Positions 59,653 through 64,000 of a DNA stretch of 64,000 bases are shown here, piece after piece. Position 1 is the first letter of the stretch; every line of letters begins with the position of its first letter. Source of the stretch: Clostridia bacterium (GTDB lineage Bacteria > Bacillota > Clostridia > Oscillospirales > Acutalibacteraceae); assembly GCA_017407645.1 (NCBI GenBank), contig JAFQWE010000018.1, positions 1 to 64,000 on the forward strand. Reading direction: 5' to 3'. A program made the translations under genes and the position numbers. The notes beneath the pieces are model-generated. The model was not told where the DNA came from. It was given only the letters and a program-made list of their open reading frames with translations, and searched no databases.

Positions 59653-61533
59653 ATGGCAAAGTTGTTTTTAACCCTTTTAAATATGAGCATAACTGCAGGT
59701 TGGATTGTTGTTGCGGTTGTAATTTTGCGGTTATTTCTCAAAAAATCACCCAAGTGGATTAGTTGTCTGCTTTGGGGATTGGTGGGACTCCGCCTTGCTC
59801 TTCCCTTTTCAATAGAAAGTATTATGAGCATTTTACCAAGCGCAAAAACCTTGCCCGACGATATTTTAAACGCCAACAGTTTCAGAATTGATTCGGGAGT
59901 AAGTTTTGTTGACAGCAGTGTTAACGAATATTTGGGAAGTCATTATTATGAGGGTGTGACCGTGCCTGCCTATCACGGCTTTAATCTTATGACCTCTTTA
60001 AGCATTTTGTGGCTTGCAGGTATCGTTTGGATGCTGATTTACGCGTTGTTAAGTTATCTTAAAATTAAGAAAAGAACGTCAGAAAGCGTAAAACATTCAA
60101 AAGGCATTTATCTGTGCGATAAAATTGACACCCCCTTTATTCTGGGGCTTATCAGCCCAAAAATCTATCTGCCATATGATATGAGTGAGAATGATAAGGA
60201 ATACGTTATTGCTCACGAGCAGGCGCATCTAAAACGCCTTGACCACATCTGGAAGCCCTTGGGATTTGCTCTGCTTACTGTTCACTGGTTTAATCCGCTT
60301 GTGTGGGTGGGATATATTCTGCTTTGCAGGGATATTGAACTTGCCTGCGATGAAAAGGTCATCAAGGATATGGGCGTGCAGTATAAAAAGCCCTACTCAG
60401 AGGCACTGATAAATTGCAGTGTTCCAAGGCGTATGATTGCCGCCTGTCCCTTGGCTTTTGGTGAGGTGGGCGTTAAAGGCAGAATCAAATCGGTGCTTAG
60501 CTACAAAAAGCCTACATTCTGGATAATAATTCTTAGCGTAATTGCAGTTGTTACGGCATCGGTTTGTCTTATCACCAACCCAAAAAGCAATCCTAAACCC
60601 AACAAGCCAAGCAGCTCTGACACTCAAAGCTCGGTCAGTTCGGATATTGATTCAAGCAGTTATTTAGAAAACTATTTGAACTCAATGAAAGATAAAACCG
60701 ATATTTATTTCTACTCTGCACCATTACAAACCAGCGAAATATATGACGCAGTCATAAACAAGGTTTACTATGCTGATGAAAATGATATTACAAATCTGCT
60801 TAAATTGTTAAAAGAGCAAAACTGGCAAAAAATCCAACTAAATGACCTTGAATACGCGTATGACGGTCATATATCTTATAATCAACATATATATTTTAAT
60901 CTTACCTATAAAATATTACGCTACAACGATTACATCTGCACTGCAAATGACAACGCGATAAACATTTTAAAAAAATACTCCAAAGAAACGGTCGATTGTC
61001 ATTATGCTGTAGTTAATGGGTCAACAGGCTACTATACAAACAACGGCGACTATTATGAAACGCAGGTATCCTATGCCAACAGTTCCTATAACCAAGAGAT
61101 TTATAAGCACGCTCTTAACTCATCAAAATTCAATAGCAATCCGACTTCAGATAAAATTTTTCCCGGTTTGCCTATTTACAGAATTGACAGTTTGACGGAG
61201 TTAAAGGAATTTAAAGACAAATTTAAGGACGATTTAACCTTTGACAGCGGTTATGATGAGGTGCCCTCATTTAACAGCGTAACGGCAAATTATGACGACA
61301 AGTTCTTTAAAGAAAACGCTTTGTTTTTGGTTTACGTTGAGGCTACAAGCGGCTCTTATCGATACAACGCTCACAGTATTTACAACGACGGCAAGGAATT
61401 TAAAATTGCCATACACAAGGTACGTAATCCCGAAGTACACACCGAAGATATGGCAGGTTGGTTTGTAACGGTGGGTATAAGCAAAAATGCAGTTAAAAAC
61501 TGCACCGATTATAATGCGTATATATGCAAATAA
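59653..61533 (+). CDS. blaR1: BlaR1/M56-family membrane metalloprotease sensor
   Basis: 626 residues, 2 bp after blaI. Four membrane helices in the first ~310 residues (near 5-28, 37-55, 112-137, 298-318); HEQAH at 188-192 is the zinc motif, with the second ligand in ELACDEKVIKD. The extracellular part (about 325-626) is not a penicillin-binding domain: no SxxK/KTG-type catalytic set is apparent. Instead it has a Ser-rich linker and an unfamiliar domain (LPIYRIDSLTELKEFKDKF; EDMAGWFVTVGIS). It probably senses something other than a beta-lactam; that is inference. Confidence 0.88.
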   Translation: MAKLFLTLLNMSITAGWIVVAVVILRLFLKKSPKWISCLLWGLVGLRLALPFSIESIMSILPSAKTLPDDILNANSFRIDSGVSFVDSSVNEYLGSHYYEGVTVPAYHGFNLMTSLSILWLAGIVWMLIYALLSYLKIKKRTSESVKHSKGIYLCDKIDTPFILGLISPKIYLPYDMSENDKEYVIAHEQAHLKRLDHIWKPLGFALLTVHWFNPLVWVGYILLCRDIELACDEKVIKDMGVQYKKPYSEALINCSVPRRMIAACPLAFGEVGVKGRIKSVLSYKKPTFWIIILSVIAVVTASVCLITNPKSNPKPNKPSSSDTQSSVSSDIDSSSYLENYLNSMKDKTDIYFYSAPLQTSEIYDAVINKVYYADENDITNLLKLLKEQNWQKIQLNDLEYAYDGHISYNQHIYFNLTYKILRYNDYICTANDNAINILKKYSKETVDCHYAVVNGSTGYYTNNGDYYETQVSYANSSYNQEIYKHALNSSKFNSNPTSDKIFPGLPIYRIDSLTELKEFKDKFKDDLTFDSGYDEVPSFNSVTANYDDKFFKENALFLVYVEATSGSYRYNAHSIYNDGKEFKIAIHKVRNPEVHTEDMAGWFVTVGISKNAVKNCTDYNAYICK

Positions 61534-61537
61534 AGTT

Positions 61538-61577
61538 AAAAAGCAGAAGCACGAAAAATTCGTACTTCTGCTTTTTG
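61538..61577. terminator. Bidirectional terminator between blaR1 and dgt
   Basis: AAAAGCAGAAG.ACGAA and TTCGT.CTTCTGCTTTT pair with one mismatch; A-run left, T-run right. Ends of both convergent genes lie within a few bases. Confidence 0.85.
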
Positions 61578-61579
61578 CT

Positions 61580-62773
61580 TTAATCAAAATAGCCTTTATA
61601 TTCTATCTTTACATTATCATTTGGGAAAAGGTGGGCATACAAATCTACAAAATAGTCGTCGGTCATACTGGCGATATAATCCACCACTATTTGATTGGGC
61701 TCGGTTTGTTCATAGGGAACGGTACGCTTATAATGCGCCTTGTTGACATAGGCTATATGGTGTGTAAATATGGGCGAGGATTCATCACCGCTTTGCAGGT
61801 CGTCAAGCAGCCGCTCATACATTTTTGCCATCATAGGCTTGACGGTGGCGCTTAATTCTTGCTCTACCCTTTTATTCTTATAAATCTGCTCGTAATTGTC
61901 TGCTTTTGCCTTTTTCAGTGCGGCAAAGTGGTCATCGTCCATTTTAATATAAGGCTTGCCGTAACTATTCTCAACAATATTAACCATCATATTATTTATA
62001 ATCTCGGCATTATAAACGCCGATTGCACCCGACTCGTAACCACTGTGGCATGCGATATGGGCACGCTCTGCATCCTGCCTATCTTTGCCAAGATAGGCAA
62101 TTATATCGGAAATGCGCATTACGCATCCCTCAAGGGTGCAAGGAGCAAGACGGCGCACGTTGGCTTTGTTCTGATAGCAAGAGTCTATCTGTCTGTCAAA
62201 CTCATCAAAATCGGCAAGGGGTACGGGGTGATATTCATTCTGCTCCATTTCGCCGTCATGAGCGGCAATACCGTTAAGAGTCTGCAGGGTTATATTATAG
62301 GGAAATATGCCGTCAAGCACTCGCACAGAATGAATATTGTGGCTGAAATGCCTGCCTGCGTGCTGATAATAAAGTTCATCTAGAAAACTTTCGCCTGCGT
62401 GACCAAAGGGAGTGTGCCCTATATCGTGTCCAAGCGCAATAGCCTCTATTAAATCAAGATTTAAGCCCAGCGCTTTGCCGATAGTTCGGGCTATGCGAGA
62501 AACAAGTTGAACGTGTAATCCCCGACGGGTTATATCGTCATTTTTATAAAAAGAGAATACCTGTGTTTTGTCGGCATAACGGTTGTAATAGGGGCAGTGC
62601 ATAATTTTATCAATATCCCGTATAAAAGGAGTGCGTATTAAGGTTGCCTTGTCTTTATCGGAGTTGCGACGGGTTGCCTTTTCATCATCAAAAGCCACCA
62701 AGGATGCTCCTTGACGGCGGTCAGACAGTATTTTTTCGGTTGTTTGGTTAGAAAGATTTTCGTATTTGAGCAT
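61580..62773 (-). CDS. dgt: Deoxyguanosinetriphosphate triphosphohydrolase-like HD protein
   Basis: 397 residues with the HD metal motif in IALGHDIGHTPFGHAGE and N-terminal RTPFIRDIDKIMHCPYYNRYADKTQVF, characteristic of bacterial dNTP triphosphohydrolases. They hydrolyse dNTPs to nucleosides plus tripolyphosphate and influence DNA replication fidelity or phage defence in some hosts. GGTGAT precedes the ATG. Substrate preference unknown. Confidence 0.9.
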   Translation of the reverse strand: MLKYENLSNQTTEKILSDRRQGASLVAFDDEKATRRNSDKDKATLIRTPFIRDIDKIMHCPYYNRYADKTQVFSFYKNDDITRRGLHVQLVSRIARTIGKALGLNLDLIEAIALGHDIGHTPFGHAGESFLDELYYQHAGRHFSHNIHSVRVLDGIFPYNITLQTLNGIAAHDGEMEQNEYHPVPLADFDEFDRQIDSCYQNKANVRRLAPCTLEGCVMRISDIIAYLGKDRQDAERAHIACHSGYESGAIGVYNAEIINNMMVNIVENSYGKPYIKMDDDHFAALKKAKADNYEQIYKNKRVEQELSATVKPMMAKMYERLLDDLQSGDESSPIFTHHIAYVNKAHYKRTVPYEQTEPNQIVVDYIASMTDDYFVDLYAHLFPNDNVKIEYKGYFD

Positions 62774-62825
62774 TTTATCACCTTATTTTTAACGCGCCCC
62801 ACAAGTTGTTGCAGAGCGCGCGCTT

Positions 62826-63188
62826 TTACTTTTCAATATAATTCTTAATGGCGGCAATGGTTTCGTCACTGACAACGTGCTCTATTTTGCAAGCATCCTT
62901 TGCTGCAACGTCATCTCTGACGCCGATTAACTCTAAAAATCGGGACAAAACGGTGTGCCGCTCAAAAATCTTTTTAGCGGCAAGCTTGCCCTCGTCAGTC
63001 AATGAAAGGCACCCATCCTTTGCCATCACAAGATAGCCGCCCTTTTTAAGAAGCCCCACTGCCCTGCTAACACTGGGCTTTGAGTAGCCCATATGCTCGG
63101 CAACGTCTATACTGCGGACGGCAGTGGATTTTTCGGTGAGCACATATATAGTTTCAAGATACATTTCAGCCGATTCGTGAAGATGCAT
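62826..63188 (-). CDS. DtxR/MntR-family metal-dependent repressor
   Basis: 120 residues. Winged helix SIDVAEHMGYSKPSVSRAVGLLKKGGYL and the dimer/metal domain ERHTVLSRFLELIGVRDDVAAKDACKIEHVVSDET, where the Cys-x-x-Glu-His set are metal ligands. It lacks the third SH3-like domain of DtxR, like many Clostridial members. AGGAG eight nt before the ATG. Next to feoAB, so it probably represses Fe2+ uptake by binding the boxes around 63330-63379 and 63645. Confidence 0.88.
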   Translation of the reverse strand: MHLHESAEMYLETIYVLTEKSTAVRSIDVAEHMGYSKPSVSRAVGLLKKGGYLVMAKDGCLSLTDEGKLAAKKIFERHTVLSRFLELIGVRDDVAAKDACKIEHVVSDETIAAIKNYIEK

Positions 63189-63292
63189 TATTATCTCTCC
63201 TAAATATTGTTATATGTATTGTAACATAAACAAATCTTTTTTTCAAGGGGTTGGCAGAGTTGGTTTTTTTGCATAAAATTGCCAATACGCTA

Positions 63293-63379
63293 TTGACATT
63301 TTACCTTGAGCGTGATATTATACTGAAGTAGTTAGCAATGGCTAATTTTTTATATACACATCAGTTAGCAATGACTAAC
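63293..63379 (+). promoter_or_regulatory. feoA promoter with two candidate iron-regulator boxes
   Basis: TTGACA (63293-63298), 17 bp, TATTAT (63316-63321). Two dyads follow immediately: AGTTAGCAATGGCTAAT (63330-63346) and GTTAGCAATGACTAAC (63364-63379), each TTAG-N6-CTAA. Their location just after the start point fits a repressor site for the adjacent DtxR-type protein. The 5' UTR to feoA is thus short. Confidence 0.75.
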
Positions 63380-63394
63380 AGGGAGATTTTTATT

Positions 63395-63607
63395 ATGAAT
63401 TTACTTCTGGCAGAAGAAGGAAAAGAATACATCATTCAGCAAATAGAAACCGACGATGAAGAGCTTGATGCCTTTTTGTTCTCTTTGGGGTGTTACAGCG
63501 GTGAGCCTATCACCGTTATATCACGTCAAAAAGGCGGTTGCGTTGTGTCTATTAAGGACGGTCGGTACAATATCGATAACCAGCTGGCAGAGGCTATCCT
63601 GATTTAA
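63395..63607 (+). CDS. feoA: FeoA, small cytosolic SH3-like ferrous-iron transport protein
   Basis: 70 residues from the ATG at 63395 (GGGAG at 63381-63385). ELDAFLFSLGCYSGEPITVISRQKGGCVVSIKDGRYNIDNQLAEAI is the FeoA SH3-like fold, with the Leu/Gly.Y..GE pattern before a beta-sheet. It is thought to interact with FeoB and influence its GTPase. Preceded by the iron boxes; 113 bp before feoB. Confidence 0.88.
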   Translation: MNLLLAEEGKEYIIQQIETDDEELDAFLFSLGCYSGEPITVISRQKGGCVVSIKDGRYNIDNQLAEAILI

Positions 63608-63644
63608 AGGGTAGCAGGGCGCGGCTGATTATTTTTGCTTATCA

Positions 63645-63660
63645 GTTAGCAACGACTAAC
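63645..63660 (+). promoter_or_regulatory. Third candidate iron-regulator box, upstream of feoB
   Basis: GTTAGCAACGACTAAC, the same dyad as the two in front of feoA, with identical arms GTTAG/CTAAC and near-identical core. It lies 60 nt before feoB, so feoB may have its own regulated entry point; no -35/-10 pair is convincing here. Confidence 0.7.
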
Positions 63661-63719
63661 TCTCGTATTTATGCAGCAGTGTCTGTTTAAATAACCACAA
63701 ATATTTAGGAGGAGTAAAA

Positions 63720-64000
63720 ATGAGAATTGCTTTAGCAGGCAATCCCAACAGTGGCAAAACCACTATGTTTAACGCCCTGACGGGAAGCAACGAAAAGGTC
63801 GGCAACTGGGCAGGTGTTACCGTTGACAAGAAGGAGCATAGCATTAAAAAAAGCTATTACAACGGCGCCGACGAGATTATATTGGTTGACCTGCCGGGTG
63901 CTTATTCAATGTCGCCCTTCACTTCTGAAGAAAGCGTTACAAGAGACTATGTTAAAAACGAAAATCCCGATGCCATTATCAACATTGTGGATGCAACCAA
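63720..64000 (+). CDS. feoB: FeoB ferrous-iron transporter, N-terminal part (runs off window)
   Basis: The first 93 codons are present. AGGAGG at 63708-63713 precedes the ATG. G-domain motifs G1 GNPNSGKTTMFNALTG, switch I NWAGVTV, and G3 DLPGAYSMSP are intact. FeoB imports Fe2+ through its C-terminal membrane part, outside the window; here only the GTPase domain is seen. Confidence 0.95.
   Translation, partial: MRIALAGNPNSGKTTMFNALTGSNEKVGNWAGVTVDKKEHSIKKSYYNGADEIILVDLPGAYSMSPFTSEESVTRDYVKNENPDAIINIVDAT

Noticed and set aside
1..64000. CRISPR arrays, tRNA genes, insertion sequences, prophage
   Set aside because: No regular direct-repeat array, no cloverleaf with CCA-adjacent TTCRANY, no transposase or integrase signatures were seen on either strand.

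Overview
The window reads as chromosome of a Gram-positive, spore-forming member of the Clostridia, probably a gut Oscillospirales/Ruminococcaceae-type lineage. The support is spoVT, a sortase with wall-anchored proteins, an LCP cell-wall ligase, Firmicutes-order S10-spc-alpha and rimP-nusA-infB gene clusters, AGGAGG ribosome-binding sites and TTGACA-N17-TATAAT-type promoters. The placement below class level is inference. Nearly every base pair is explained by compact operons separated by stem-loop terminators; I see no tRNA, CRISPR array, intact insertion sequence or prophage.

Layout. 1-1600: the end of an AraC-type gene, a 5' fragment of a duplicated spoVT, a DUF3592-like membrane gene and intact spoVT. 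1.6-9.5 kb (+): rimP-nusA-rnpM-ylxQ-infB-rbfA-nrnA-truB-ribF, a transcription/translation/ribosome-maturation operon behind a strong promoter and a structured leader. 9.5-17.8 kb (-): trmB, an LCP protein, a class B sortase and three secreted proteins with TGD-type sorting signals, two of them large tandem paralogues; this is the main accessory island. 18.1-19.5 kb (+): a DUF1292 protein, a probable 6S RNA and a two-gene TSUP transporter. 19.5-36.5 kb (-): cca, then the whole S10-spc-alpha cluster (rpsJ to rplQ) with secY, adk, map, a KOW protein, infA and rpoA, preceded by a structured 5' leader. 36.7-39.3 kb (-): proS with a polysaccharide-deacetylase gene, and acpP. 39.5-48.6 kb (+): aroE-aroK-tyrA-aroB, then an Asp-box lipoprotein lodged in the pathway, then aroA-aroC-pheA, giving chorismate plus the branches to phenylalanine and tyrosine. 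48.7-55.5 kb: an unknown membrane protein, a solute-binding lipoprotein, an orphan 5S rRNA gene, a MATE exporter, an AraC regulator, a NahK-like kinase with nagB (amino-sugar salvage), and murI. 55.7-59.1 kb (-): a TIM-barrel glycoside-hydrolase-like protein and an MFS permease flanking a 620-bp region with a mini-ORF and an orphan promoter-terminator unit. 59.2-64 kb: a BlaI/BlaR1-type sensor pair with its operator, dgt, a DtxR-family regulator and feoA-feoB (feoB runs off the window) with three copies of a candidate iron-box.

The most interesting unexplained structure is the sortase island: two paralogous wall proteins whose first ~85 bp and last ~95 bp are identical at the nucleotide level while the middles differ, each with its own promoter and a UUCG-looped terminator. 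Two small gene relics (spoVT 5' end; an internal aroB segment that now carries promoter-like hexamers) are also worth a second look.
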